64,000 bases of DNA from Roseovarius lutimaris (lineage in GTDB: Bacteria; Pseudomonadota; Alphaproteobacteria; Rhodobacterales; Rhodobacteraceae), in contig NZ_FOVP01000014.1 in assembly GCF_900115165.1 (NCBI RefSeq), forward strand, positions 62,001 to 126,000, written 5' to 3'. Below are positions 17,140 to 25,872 of this stretch, one piece after another. How positions within the stretch are numbered: position 1 is the stretch's first letter; every line of letters starts with the position of its first letter. The notes under the pieces are model-generated. The model was given only the letters and a program-made list of their open reading frames with translations. It searched no databases and had not been told where the DNA came from. The position numbers were made by a program, and so were the translations under genes.

Positions 17140-18129
17140 TTACTTGCCGATTTGATCAAGAATGCCCTGGCCCCATTCAACGCCGACATCCTCAAGCACA
17201 ACCGGCCAGACATCGGCACGTACCTTGGCGGCCATGGCGGCAAGCTGTTCATCGGACAGTTCGACCACAGTGGTGCCAAGATCATCGGCAAGGCGCTGTT
17301 CGTTCTTGCCCTGATCGGCCTCGGCCACGGTCCAGCGGGTCGCCTCGAACGCTTCGGCCTCGGCCTTGAGCGCGGCCTGATCCTCGGCGTCAAGCTCGGC
17401 CAGGCTTTCGTTCGAGATGATCATATACCAGACCTCGAAATGGGTATTGGCGGGGATATAGGTTTTGGTCACATCACGGAACGAGGCGTAATAGCCCTCG
17501 GCACCCGACCCGATAACGCCATCGACAACGCCGGTCTGAATGGCGGTGAAGGCCTCGGAGAACGGGATTGGCGACGGGATATAGCCAAGCGCCTCACCGG
17601 TCAGCTGGAACGACTTGATGCCGGGCACGCGTACCTTGATGCCGTTGGGCGAGGGATCGCCGGGATGCACCGCGTCGGTGTTGAGGGCAATACCGCCGAA
17701 ATAAACCGGATAGGCCGCCAGCATGGTGATGTCCTGCTTGGCATAAAGCTCGCCCATGACGTTGCGCACAACGCCGCCGGGGCCGTAAATCTCACGCGCC
17801 TGCGCCCAGTTGGCGGCCAGAAACGGAAAAGAACTGATCTGCATCTTGCGATCAGCCGCCGTTGCGGCGGGCTGGGTGGCCATGTCGATGGCGCCGACGC
17901 TGATGCGTTCCTGCACCGAGGTATAATCGCCAAGCGCAGAGGCCGGGAACAGGCTGATCTTGACGTCACCGCCGGTGGCCGCAGCGACCTTATCGGCAAA
18001 TGCGCGCAACTCGACGTCGATGGTGGTGTCCTGCGGGCGCACGTGGCTCATCTTAAGGTCGGCCGCCGAGGCGATGCTGCCAAGGGCCAGAAGGGCGGCG
18101 GTCGCCGTGCCAAGCATAAAGTGTTTCAT
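17140..18129 (-). CDS. TRAP transporter substrate-binding protein (DctP family)
   Basis: A 329-residue periplasmic receptor with a Sec signal peptide (about residues 1-22, ending ASA-A). The mature protein starts DLKMSHVRPQDTT. Typical DctP features include FPFLAANWAQAREIY near 99-113, VRVPGIKSFQLTGEALG near 165-181 (including the conserved Arg that holds a substrate carboxylate) and FTAIQTGVVDGVIG near 192-205. It follows dctQ and dctM in the same direction and precedes the three-subunit dehydrogenase, so the ligand is probably a carboxylated amine or amino-acid derivative (inference). Confidence 0.9.
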   Translation of the reverse strand: MKHFMLGTATAALLALGSIASAADLKMSHVRPQDTTIDVELRAFADKVAAATGGDVKISLFPASALGDYTSVQERISVGAIDMATQPAATAADRKMQISSFPFLAANWAQAREIYGPGGVVRNVMGELYAKQDITMLAAYPVYFGGIALNTDAVHPGDPSPNGIKVRVPGIKSFQLTGEALGYIPSPIPFSEAFTAIQTGVVDGVIGSGAEGYYASFRDVTKTYIPANTHFEVWYMIISNESLAELDAEDQAALKAEAEAFEATRWTVAEADQGKNEQRLADDLGTTVVELSDEQLAAMAAKVRADVWPVVLEDVGVEWGQGILDQIGK

Positions 18130-18168
18130 TTCAGTATCTCCTTGTTGGGTGTTCAGGGTTTTTTGTGA

Positions 18169-19473
18169 TTACGGGGCATAGCCAAACAGTCGCGGCAGGT
18201 AGAGCGACAGGTCCGGCCAAAGCGACGTGAGAAAGACGACCGGCACATAGCCCGTCACGATCAAGAGCATGGCAGGCGGGATCACCTTGGTCACCTTGAC
18301 CTTGCCGATCCGCGCCCCGAGATAAAGGATCGAGGCATAGGGCGGCGTGACCCCACCCATGGCGGTATTGACGCCCATGATCGCGGCGAACTGTACCGGG
18401 CTGACGCCAATCGCATTCATCAGCGGCAACAAAAGCGGCGCGATCAGGATGATGGCGGTGACGTCATTGACCACCATGCCGACCAGAAACAGCAGGATGT
18501 TGATCAGGATCAGCAGCAAAACCTTGTCGTCGGTCAGCGAGAAGATCGAACTTACAAGCGCCTGCGGGATCGCCTCCATCACGAAAATCTGGCTCAGGAT
18601 CATCGAGAACAGGATCATCAGCATGATTGCGCCCACGGCGGTCGCGGCCTCCTGGCCTGCACTCAGGAAATTCTCCCACCTCAGACCCTTGTAGATCAAA
18701 AAGCCAACCGGCACCGCATAGATCACCGACACGGCGGCAGCCTCGGTCGGGGTCATGATGCCGCCATAGATGCCGCCAAGAATGATCACTGGCATCAAAA
18801 GCGCCGGAAAGGCGTGAAAGCCGCGTTGCGCCACCTGGGTGCTCAGCTCGGAAAAGCTCGGCTTGTCGTCCAGGATAAGGTTGAACTTGCGGCTCATCCA
18901 GAGATTCACGACCGAGAAATTGAACATGATCAAAAGGCCCGGCCCAAGCGTCGCCAGAAAACAGGCCAGGATCGAAGTATCGGTGACCCAGCCATAGACG
19001 ATCATCGTCACCGATGGCGGGATCAACAGGCCAAGGATCGACGAATTGGCGATCAGCGCAGTGGCATATTCACGCGGATAGCCGCGCTTTTCCATCTCGG
19101 GAATGAGCAGCGGACCAATCGCCGCGATCCCGGTCAGACCAGAGCCGGAAATCGCACCGATCACCGCGCAAGACACTGCCGCCACCACGCCAAGCCCGCC
19201 GCGAACATGACCGATAAAGGCGCTCACGAAGCGCAGCAAAGAGGCGGCGATGCCGCTTTCCGACATGATCGTACCGGCAAGAACAAACAGAGGGATGGCA
19301 AGCAGGACCGGGTTGCTAAGCTGCTGAAACCCCCAGAGCATATTGCCCTTCATGGTCACGTCGCCGATGAAATACATCGCCATCAACGCGCCGCCAAAAC
19401 AATAGGGCAGCGGCACGCCAAGCGTCAGGAACAGCACCAGAACGGCGATGGCCAGAAGAGCAACTTCGATCAT
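18169..19473 (-). CDS. TRAP transporter large permease (DctM family)
   Basis: A 434-residue membrane protein with about 12 helices, the ion-coupled translocation subunit of the TRAP importer. Family motifs include GLTGIAAIGPLLIPEMEKRGYPREYATALIANSSILGLLIPPS in the first half and MPTEAAAVSV-like IMTPTEAAAVSVIYAVPVG in the second. The start at 19473 overlaps the dctQ stop in an ATGA arrangement; an upstream in-frame extension runs antisense-free through dctQ and is not used. Confidence 0.9.
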   Translation of the reverse strand: MIEVALLAIAVLVLFLTLGVPLPYCFGGALMAMYFIGDVTMKGNMLWGFQQLSNPVLLAIPLFVLAGTIMSESGIAASLLRFVSAFIGHVRGGLGVVAAVSCAVIGAISGSGLTGIAAIGPLLIPEMEKRGYPREYATALIANSSILGLLIPPSVTMIVYGWVTDTSILACFLATLGPGLLIMFNFSVVNLWMSRKFNLILDDKPSFSELSTQVAQRGFHAFPALLMPVIILGGIYGGIMTPTEAAAVSVIYAVPVGFLIYKGLRWENFLSAGQEAATAVGAIMLMILFSMILSQIFVMEAIPQALVSSIFSLTDDKVLLLILINILLFLVGMVVNDVTAIILIAPLLLPLMNAIGVSPVQFAAIMGVNTAMGGVTPPYASILYLGARIGKVKVTKVIPPAMLLIVTGYVPVVFLTSLWPDLSLYLPRLFGYAP

Positions 19474-19940
19474 TGGGCCGATCCTTTGGTCAATGCGCGG
19501 ATATGGGTCAGAAGGTGCCAGGCGGTATAGACCATCATCAGCGCCAACCCGACAAACAGCGCCACGTCGGAATAAAACGTCGGAATATAAAGCGTCGGGC
19601 TTTCGCGCCAGACCCGCCAGGCATAGCGCGTGTAATCCCAGGCCCAGCTTAGCAACCAAAGCCCGACAACAAGGCTTATGATCTCGCCGACAATCGCCAG
19701 AATGGTATGGCCGCGAGCCGTCTTGACGAATATTTCCAGAACATTGGCGCGGATATGGGTGTTTTCACGCGAGGCATTGACCGCGCCCAGAATATAAAGC
19801 CAAAGCGTCGGATAAAGCATGGTTTCCTCAAGCCCCATCACCGGAATTTGCAGCACATAGCGCGTGATCACCTGCACGAACTGGCCAAGGGCCACCACGC
19901 AGATCAATGCGGTCAGCAGATATTTCGAAAACCTGTCCAT
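19470..19940 (-). CDS. TRAP transporter small permease (DctQ family)
   Basis: A 156-residue protein with four membrane helices, including the family segment FVQVITRYVLQIPVMGLEETMLYPTLW. The start at 19940 is supported by a GGGGGA run a few bases upstream; the ATG nine codons earlier lacks a ribosome-binding site. First gene of the TRAP-dehydrogenase operon, divergent from a LysR gene 110 bases away. Confidence 0.86.
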   Translation of the reverse strand: MDRFSKYLLTALICVVALGQFVQVITRYVLQIPVMGLEETMLYPTLWLYILGAVNASRENTHIRANVLEIFVKTARGHTILAIVGEIISLVVGLWLLSWAWDYTRYAWRVWRESPTLYIPTFYSDVALFVGLALMMVYTAWHLLTHIRALTKGSAQ

Positions 19941-20050
19941 AATTCCCCCGACGACTCGACCGGTCATTCAGCAATAGCTTGACGCCCGGCGGCATATAAA
20001 ATCAAATTGGAAAAAACGTTCAATCCATAGATTAGGCTTATACCCCTGCC

Positions 20051-21004
20051 ATGAACCTCACTTTTCGCCAGCTTCATACCTTCCGCGAGGTGATCCGTTC
20101 GGGGTCAATCAGCGGCGCGGCGCGCACACTGGGGCGCACGCAACCCGCCGTCAGTTCCATGATCGCCGGGCTAGAGGATGAGTTGGGCTTTGCCCTATTC
20201 TTGCGCGAGCATGGCAAGCTTACCCCGACGCCCGAGGCGCAGTTTTTCCTTGAGGAATGCGAGGATATTCTCGACCGGCTGGATCAGACCAAACGCACCC
20301 TCGGCGGCATCGGCAATCTGTCGGCCGGGCGATTGCGGATTGCCTGTCATCCGGCGGCGTCGGGTTTTTTCATGCCGATGGTCCTGACCGATTTCCTGCG
20401 TTACAAGCCGGGGATCGAAGTATCGCTGATGATGCGCTCGTCGACCGTGATCGAAGATCTGATCGCCTCGCAGCAATTCGATGTGGGCTTTGCCGAGGCG
20501 CCGATGCCGCGCGCCTCGATCAGGCAACAGGATTTCGATATGGAATGCGTCTGTGCCCTGCCTGCGGGCGATCCATTGGCGGCGCGCGATTGCGTAACCG
20601 CGCGCGATCTTGATGGCGCCGCGCTCGCCACGTTGTTTGCCGAGCACACCACCTATGCCCAGACCTGTCGCGCCTTCGAGGCGGCCGATTGCACCTTTCA
20701 ACGGCGCTTTGAGTTGCAGACATTTCTACCCGGGCTTCGCTTTGTCGAGGCCGGGTTATGCGCCATGATCTGCGATATGATCACCGCCCACACCCATCTT
20801 CAAAGCAACAGCGCGGGCACGATCCGGTTTCGCCGCTTTGCGCCAAAAATCACCAGCAAAGTGTCGATCCTGACGCCCGCGCACAGCCCGCAATCGGTGA
20901 TCGCGGCGGCGTTTTGTGCGCATCTGGCAGGCCATGTCAGCGCGCTTCAGGCGGATATGCAGGCCGGTCTGGCCGCTATTTCTGAAACAGACGGGTCGCG
21001 TTGA
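20051..21004 (+). CDS. LysR-family transcriptional regulator
   Basis: A 317-residue LTTR with an N-terminal helix-turn-helix (LTFRQLHTFREVIRSGSISGAARTLGRTQPAVSSMI, about residues 2-37) and a periplasmic-binding-like effector domain from about 90. It is divergent from the dctQ-M-P-dehydrogenase operon and is the likely regulator of it. Its 3' end overlaps the convergent rpiR gene by 29 bases. Effector unknown, presumably the substrate of the TRAP system. Confidence 0.9.
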   Translation: MNLTFRQLHTFREVIRSGSISGAARTLGRTQPAVSSMIAGLEDELGFALFLREHGKLTPTPEAQFFLEECEDILDRLDQTKRTLGGIGNLSAGRLRIACHPAASGFFMPMVLTDFLRYKPGIEVSLMMRSSTVIEDLIASQQFDVGFAEAPMPRASIRQQDFDMECVCALPAGDPLAARDCVTARDLDGAALATLFAEHTTYAQTCRAFEAADCTFQRRFELQTFLPGLRFVEAGLCAMICDMITAHTHLQSNSAGTIRFRRFAPKITSKVSILTPAHSPQSVIAAAFCAHLAGHVSALQADMQAGLAAISETDGSR

Positions 21005-21854
21005 ACAGCTCGTCAAGTCGCTCGTAACGCTCACGCGTGGCGGGCCAGCGTTCTTCCTGTGCGGCGGCGATCAACGCCTCAAGCAACATCATCGTCGAAA
21101 CATTCGAATCCCACGCCGAGGGGATTTCGACCCAGCAATTGAAGGTATGGCGTGCCAGATCGGCAATCGGGCTGACCCATTGATCGGTGATCAGGATAAC
21201 CCGCACACCGCGCGCCGTCGCAAGCTCGGCCAGCCGCAAGAGGTTGGTTTCATAGCGCCGGATATCGAACATCAAAAGCGTGTCGCCCTCGGCCATATCG
21301 AGCACATAGTGCGGCCATGTCGCCGATGAGGCCGTCATATGCGTAACCCGCTCGCGCACCGCCTGAAAATGGGTAAATGCATAATCGGCAAGCGCCCGCG
21401 TGATGCGCCCGCCCACCACGTAAAGCCGCCCCGATGTATCGGCGAGATCGCGCGCCGCCCGATCAAAGCGGTCGCTGTCGATATTGGCAAAGGTCTGTTC
21501 GATGTTCTGGGTCACCGCCTGGGCAAACCGGTTGAGGTGATGCGTGGCCGGCGCCTCGCTTGCCCAATTGGCGCGGCGTTGGGTGGGCCCCGAAACCTTG
21601 GCCTCAAGCTCTTTCAGCAAGGCCTGATGAAATTGCGGATAGCCCTTGAAGCCCAGCTTTTGCACCATCCGCGCCACGGTCGGGGTCGAAACACCTGCAT
21701 TCGCCGCCACGATAGTGATCGAGGCCAGCCCCGCCGCCGGATAGCTGTCAAGCAAGGCCTGCGCAAATTTACGCTCGGATTGGGTGAGCGCGCTGTAATG
21801 ATCACGGATCAGTTCGCGCACCGTTGCTGTGGGCTGGGCCGGTGTCGTGGTCAC
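20976..21854 (-). CDS. RpiR/MurR-family transcriptional regulator
   Basis: A 292-residue regulator with an N-terminal RpiR helix-turn-helix (ALTQSERKFAQALLDSYPAAGLASITIVAANAGVSTPTVARMVQKLGFKGYPQFHQAL, about residues 20-78 in pieces) and a C-terminal SIS domain (RLYVVGGRITRALADY and later DTLLMFDIRRYETNLLRLAELATARGVRVILITD). SIS domains usually bind phosphosugars, but RpiR proteins also control amine catabolism. I chose the GTG at 21854, which has AGGA eight bases upstream, over a start 34 codons earlier that would run through the putative operators. Divergent from the gamma-glutamylation operon, which it likely controls. Confidence 0.86.
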   Translation of the reverse strand: MTTTPAQPTATVRELIRDHYSALTQSERKFAQALLDSYPAAGLASITIVAANAGVSTPTVARMVQKLGFKGYPQFHQALLKELEAKVSGPTQRRANWASEAPATHHLNRFAQAVTQNIEQTFANIDSDRFDRAARDLADTSGRLYVVGGRITRALADYAFTHFQAVRERVTHMTASSATWPHYVLDMAEGDTLLMFDIRRYETNLLRLAELATARGVRVILITDQWVSPIADLARHTFNCWVEIPSAWDSNVSTMMLLEALIAAAQEERWPATRERYERLDELFNATRLFQK

Positions 21855-21939
21855 ATCACAAATCCTGTTTTGGATGCCGTCCTTTGAGGCAGGTTGTTCA
21901 TCATAGCGCGGCGCGGCAAGACAATCACCGCAGCGAGGC

Positions 21940-21989
21940 TGAAAACATATTGACATAAATATTGCCTCGTGAAAACATCTTTACAAATG
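21940..21989. promoter_or_regulatory. Tandem operator-like repeats between rpiR and the amidohydrolase operon
   Basis: Two similar direct repeats start exactly 30 bp apart, at 21940 and 21970: each begins TGAAAACAT and continues with a TTxACA-AAT-like part. A 30-bp spacing is close to three helical turns, so two regulator dimers would sit on one face. The first repeat also holds a TTGACA hexamer (21950-21955) that could be a -35 element for the rightward operon. The likely ligand is the adjacent RpiR protein (inference). Confidence 0.55.
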
Positions 21990-22003
21990 CCAGTGGGGAC
22001 AAA

Positions 22004-22795
22004 ATGCAAGCCAATCCGGAAAGGGATGATTCTGACGCTGTTGAGGTATTGAACCCACAAGGTCGCGGTGCGGCCCTGATCCTGTGCGAACATGCCTCAA
22101 ACCATATTCCCGCGCGTTATCATGGCCTTGGCCTAAAAGAGAGTGACCGGACAAGCCATGCGGCCTGGGATCCGGGCGCGCGCGATGTGGCGCTTGGCCT
22201 GATGCGCGCGCTTGATGCGCCGCTGATCGCCTCGACCGTGTCGCGGCTGGTCTACGACTGTAACCGCCCGCCCGAGGCGCCAAGCGCGATGCCCGAGCGA
22301 TCCGAAGTGATCGAGGTGCCCGGCAATCGCGATCTGAGCGAGGCCGCCCGACGTGAGCGTGTGGACGCCGTCTATACCCCGTTTTGTAATGCCGTCAGCG
22401 CCCTGACCGCCACGCGCAAGGCGGCCGGTCTTGTTACGCATCTGATCACCATCCACAGCTTTACGCCGCTTTATTACGGCAAGCCGCGTGATTGCGAGAT
22501 CGGGATCTTGCACGACAGCGATAGCCGTCTGGCCGATGCGATGCTGAGCGAGGCACACAGATTGCCCACCCGCGTGATCCGGCGCAACGATCCTTATGGG
22601 CCAGAGGATGGTGTGACCCATTCGCTCAAGCTGCACGGAATTGCGCAGGGCCTGGCGAATGTGATGATCGAAATCCGCAACGAACTTTTGGTTGGCGCAG
22701 AGGCGCAACACGCAATGATCGACGAGCTTTTGACGCTCTTGCGCCCGGCGATGGCAACGCTTGATCAGCAAGCCCCCGGAGGGACGCATGCCTAG
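22004..22795 (+). CDS. N-formylglutamate amidohydrolase-family protein
   Basis: A 263-residue member of the FGase family (zinc carboxypeptidase-like amidohydrolases). The metal-site motif ILCEHASNHIP lies near residues 26-36; LVYDCNRPPEAPSAMP near 81-96 and HLITIHSFTPLYYG near 143-156 supply further family residues. The start at 22004 follows a GGGG run. No histidine-utilisation genes are present, so N-formylglutamate is unlikely to be the substrate here. In this operon, next to a glutamine-synthetase-like ligase, it may hydrolyse a gamma-glutamyl amide to glutamate plus acid (inference). Confidence 0.8.
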   Translation: MQANPERDDSDAVEVLNPQGRGAALILCEHASNHIPARYHGLGLKESDRTSHAAWDPGARDVALGLMRALDAPLIASTVSRLVYDCNRPPEAPSAMPERSEVIEVPGNRDLSEAARRERVDAVYTPFCNAVSALTATRKAAGLVTHLITIHSFTPLYYGKPRDCEIGILHDSDSRLADAMLSEAHRLPTRVIRRNDPYGPEDGVTHSLKLHGIAQGLANVMIEIRNELLVGAEAQHAMIDELLTLLRPAMATLDQQAPGGTHA

Positions 22796-23384
22796 ATTTA
22801 TCCTGTCCTATATCCGCTCGATTGACGCGATGAACCGCTTTATCGGGCGCTTTGCGATGTACCTCATCTTTGCGCTGATCGGGGTGTTGCTCTGGTCGTC
22901 GTTTTCCAAGGCGTTTTTCACGCCGTCGCACTGGACGCTTGAAACCGCACAATTCGTGATGGTCGCCTATTACGTGCTTGGCGGCCCCTATTCGATTCAG
23001 CTAGGATCGAACGTGCGGATGGATTTGTTCTATGGCGGCTGGTCGGTCCGGCAACGGGCTTGGTTTGACGCCTTTACCGTGTTGTTTCTGCTGTTTTATC
23101 TCGGCATGCTTTTATACGGCGCGATTAGCTCGACCGCCTATTCCCTTGGCTATTTTGGCACCGAACCCTTTGCCTTTTTCTGGGATCTTTTCGTGACCTT
23201 TGTCACCCAAGGCCCAAGCGCCGCCACCGAGAAAATCGGCTTTATGGAGCGCAGCCCGACCGCCTGGCGCCCATATATCTGGCCGGTCAAGACCATCCTG
23301 TGCATCGGGGTTTTCCTGATGCTGCTGCAATCCCTAGCCGAATTTTTCCGCGACATCGGCCGTATCCGTGAAGAGGCGCTCTGA
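22788..23384 (+). CDS. TRAP transporter small permease (DctQ family)
   Basis: A 198-residue membrane protein, longer than usual because of an extended loop (about residues 125-165) before the last helix. The DctQ core WTLETAQFVMVAYYVLGGPYSIQLGSNVRMDLFY spans about residues 45-78. The start at 22788 has GGAGGG seven bases upstream and overlaps the previous gene by eight bases. Its one-base overlap with dctM shows coupled translation. This long form is typical of the mannitol/chloroaromatic-type TRAP subfamily. Confidence 0.87.
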   Translation: MPRFILSYIRSIDAMNRFIGRFAMYLIFALIGVLLWSSFSKAFFTPSHWTLETAQFVMVAYYVLGGPYSIQLGSNVRMDLFYGGWSVRQRAWFDAFTVLFLLFYLGMLLYGAISSTAYSLGYFGTEPFAFFWDLFVTFVTQGPSAATEKIGFMERSPTAWRPYIWPVKTILCIGVFLMLLQSLAEFFRDIGRIREEAL

Positions 23385-24706
23385 TGTCCTATGAAATGAT
23401 CGCCATTTTGATGTTCAGCTCGATGATGCTGATGCTTCTGACCGGCCAGCGGGTATTTGGCGCCATCGGCTTTGTCGGGGCCTTTGCCGGGCTGATGCTC
23501 TGGGGGACGGGCGGGGCGGATATGCCGTTTTCCGCCGCTATGAAGCTGATGAAATGGTATCCGCTTCTGACGCTGCCGATGTTCATTTTCATGGGCTATG
23601 TGCTGTCGGAAAGCAAAATCGCTGATGACCTTTACAAGATGTTTCACGTCTGGATGGGCCCGGTGCGCGGCGGTCTGGCCATCGGCACCATCGGGTTGAT
23701 GGTGCTTATTTCAGCGATGAACGGCCTGTCGGTGGCGGGCATGGCGATTGGCGCGACCATTGCCCTGCCCGAGCTTTTGAAACGCGGCTATGACAAGATC
23801 ATGGTGACCGGCGTAATTCAGGCGGGATCAAGCCTCGGCATCCTTGTGCCACCCTCGGTGGTGCTGGTGCTTTACGCGATGATCGCACGCCAACCGGTTG
23901 GGCAACTCTGGCTCGCGGGTGTCATTCCGGGGCTGATGATGGCGACGATGTTCATCATCTATATCTATGTACGCTGCCGGATACAGCCAGAGCTTGGCCC
24001 GGTCCTGCCGCCCGAAGAACGCGACGTGCCCTTGGCCGAAAAGCTGCGCCTGCTGCGCGCCGGGCTTTTGCCGCTCGTGATTTTCGCGGTGATGATGGTG
24101 CCCTTTGTCAAAGGCTATACCTCGCTTGTCGAAAGCTCGGCGATTGGCGCGATGGCGGCCTTTGTCGCGGCGGTGATCAAGGGGCGGATGACCCGCGAGG
24201 TTTTCGAGACCTCGGTGCGCTCGACCCTGGCGATTTCCTGCATGTTCATGTGGATTATTCTTGCCGCCTTGGGCTTTGGCGCGATTTTTGACGGGCTTGG
24301 CGCGGTCAAGGCGATTGATCATCTCTTTACCGAACAACTCGGGTTTGGCCCCTGGACGATCCTGATCCTGATGCAGCTTAGCTTTATCCTGATGGGCACC
24401 TTTCTCGATGACACTGCAATGCTTGTCATCGTGGCGCCGCTTTACGTGCCGCTGGTCGGTTCGATGGGGTTCGATCTGGTGTGGTATGGTGTACTCTATA
24501 CGATCACCTGTCAGATTGCTTATATGACGCCGCCGTTTGGCTATAACCTGTTTTTGATGCGCGCGATGGCCCCGCCCGAGATTTCGATCCGGGATATCTA
24601 TCGCTCGATCATACCCTTTGTGCTTGTGATGACCTTTGCGCTGGCGATGGTGATCATCTTCCCGCAGATCGCGCTCTGGCTGCCGAATTACGTGTACGGG
24701 AAATAA
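23384..24706 (+). CDS. TRAP transporter large permease (DctM family)
   Basis: A 440-residue membrane protein with about 12 helices. Recognisable parts include LPMFIFMGYVLSESKIADDLY near residues 63-83, NGLSVAGMAIGATIALPELLKRGYDKIMVTGVIQAGSSLGILVPPSV through 110-157, and MGTFLDDTAMLVIVAPLYVPL near 335-356. It starts on the last base of dctQ and precedes the binding-protein gene by 52 bases, completing a full TRAP system in the order Q-M-P. Confidence 0.9.
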   Translation: MSYEMIAILMFSSMMLMLLTGQRVFGAIGFVGAFAGLMLWGTGGADMPFSAAMKLMKWYPLLTLPMFIFMGYVLSESKIADDLYKMFHVWMGPVRGGLAIGTIGLMVLISAMNGLSVAGMAIGATIALPELLKRGYDKIMVTGVIQAGSSLGILVPPSVVLVLYAMIARQPVGQLWLAGVIPGLMMATMFIIYIYVRCRIQPELGPVLPPEERDVPLAEKLRLLRAGLLPLVIFAVMMVPFVKGYTSLVESSAIGAMAAFVAAVIKGRMTREVFETSVRSTLAISCMFMWIILAALGFGAIFDGLGAVKAIDHLFTEQLGFGPWTILILMQLSFILMGTFLDDTAMLVIVAPLYVPLVGSMGFDLVWYGVLYTITCQIAYMTPPFGYNLFLMRAMAPPEISIRDIYRSIIPFVLVMTFALAMVIIFPQIALWLPNYVYGK

Positions 24707-24758
24707 CCCCAAGAACTCCGCCAACGGAGCATGAAGATAACCAACCAAGGAGAGATCA

Positions 24759-25799
24759 ATGACCACCACCAGACGTTCATTCCTTCGCGCCGCGACACTG
24801 GGCGGCGCCGCAACATTGGCCAGCCCGGCCATTGTCCACGCCCAGGCCCCGATCAAATGGCGCTTTCAAACCTATGCCGGTGCGGCCTTGGGTGAGTTTG
24901 TGACCAAACCGGCCATCGACTTCATCAACAACGCCGCCAATGGCGAGATGGAGATCGAGCTTTATTATGCCGATCAGATCGTGCCCACCGGTGAGCTTTT
25001 CCAGGCGCTTCAGCGCGGCACCATCGACGGGGTCCACTCAGACGACGATTCAATGGCGTCCCCGACGCCGCTTCAGGTCTTTGGCGGCTACTTCCCGCTG
25101 GCCACCAAGCACGCACTTGATGTGCCGGTGCTGTTTGACCAATACGGGCTGGCCGATATCTGGCGCTCGGAATACGAGAAAGTCGGCGTGACATGGCTCT
25201 CGGCTGCGGGGCAAGACCCCTGTAACTTCAACACCAAGAAAGAGATCACATCGCTGGCCGATCTTGATGGGCTCAAGCTTTACACCTTCCCCACTGCGGG
25301 GCGGTTCCTGTCGCAATTCGGCGTGGTGCCGGTGTCGATCCCCTATGAGGATGCCGAAGTCGCGGTGCAAACCGGCGAGCTTGACGGCATGGCATGGTCG
25401 GGCATCACAGAGGATTATACCGTCGGCTGGGCCAATGTGACCGACTATTTCCTGACCAACAACATCTCGGGCGCCTGGATCGGGTCGTTCTATGTGAACC
25501 AGAAAATGTGGGCCGACTTGCCAGAGCATCTCAAGGCCGTTGTCATGGCCGGGATCGAGGCCAGCCACACCTATCGCAACCAGTGGTACTGGGGCGGTGA
25601 GGCGCGCCTGCGCTCGACTGGGGATCAGCTCAAGCTGCGCTCGATCCCGCAGGAAGAATGGAAGACCGTCGAAGAGGCAGCCGTCACGTTCTGGGATGAA
25701 ATCGCCCAAGAAGGCGAAGTCCACGCGAAAATCGTCAAGATCTTCCGCGACTATAACGACGTTACAAGCAAGGCTGGCCCGCCCTATACCTTCGGCTAA
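24759..25799 (+). CDS. TRAP transporter substrate-binding protein (DctP), Tat-exported
   Basis: A 346-residue periplasmic receptor. The N-terminus has a twin-arginine signal (TTRRSFLRAATLGG, cleavage near A-H-A-Q at about residue 29), so it is exported folded. The core contains GLKLYTFPTAGRFLSQFGVVPVSIPYEDAEVAVQTGELDGMAWSG (about residues 169-213, in pieces), the usual TRAP ligand region but with a Tyr-Thr-Phe stretch where many carboxylate receptors carry Arg. That loss of the carboxylate-binding Arg would be in line with a non-acid ligand such as an amine or amino alcohol (inference). AAGGAGAG precedes the start. Confidence 0.88.
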   Translation: MTTTRRSFLRAATLGGAATLASPAIVHAQAPIKWRFQTYAGAALGEFVTKPAIDFINNAANGEMEIELYYADQIVPTGELFQALQRGTIDGVHSDDDSMASPTPLQVFGGYFPLATKHALDVPVLFDQYGLADIWRSEYEKVGVTWLSAAGQDPCNFNTKKEITSLADLDGLKLYTFPTAGRFLSQFGVVPVSIPYEDAEVAVQTGELDGMAWSGITEDYTVGWANVTDYFLTNNISGAWIGSFYVNQKMWADLPEHLKAVVMAGIEASHTYRNQWYWGGEARLRSTGDQLKLRSIPQEEWKTVEEAAVTFWDEIAQEGEVHAKIVKIFRDYNDVTSKAGPPYTFG

Positions 25800-25806
25800 G
25801 CCCCTT

Positions 25807-25832
25807 GCCCCGGCGCGGTGCCGTGCCGGGGC
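25807..25832 (+). terminator. Intercistronic hairpin between dctP and the GS-like gene
   Basis: Perfect 8-bp stem GCCCCGGC / GCCGGGGC with a 10-base loop, eight bases after the dctP stop. It lacks a clear T-run, so it likely reduces read-through or protects the upstream mRNA rather than ending all transcription. Confidence 0.6.
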
Positions 25833-25872
25833 GCACCAATTGTTATGCCTTCAATCACACAGGAAATTCCCC

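Noticed and set aside
22004-22795. Histidine-utilisation role for the FGase-family gene
   Set aside because: No hutHUIG genes nearby; the operon context is amine import and glutamylation.
23828-24856. 342-codon minus-strand open frame opposite the second dctM
   Set aside because: His/Arg-rich composition typical of antisense frames in GC-rich genes; no start site, and the plus strand codes a clear DctM.
25540-25872. Longer N-terminus for the GS-like protein
   Set aside because: It would run through the dctP 3' end in another frame; the ATG at 25873 has a ribosome-binding site and starts the GS fold.
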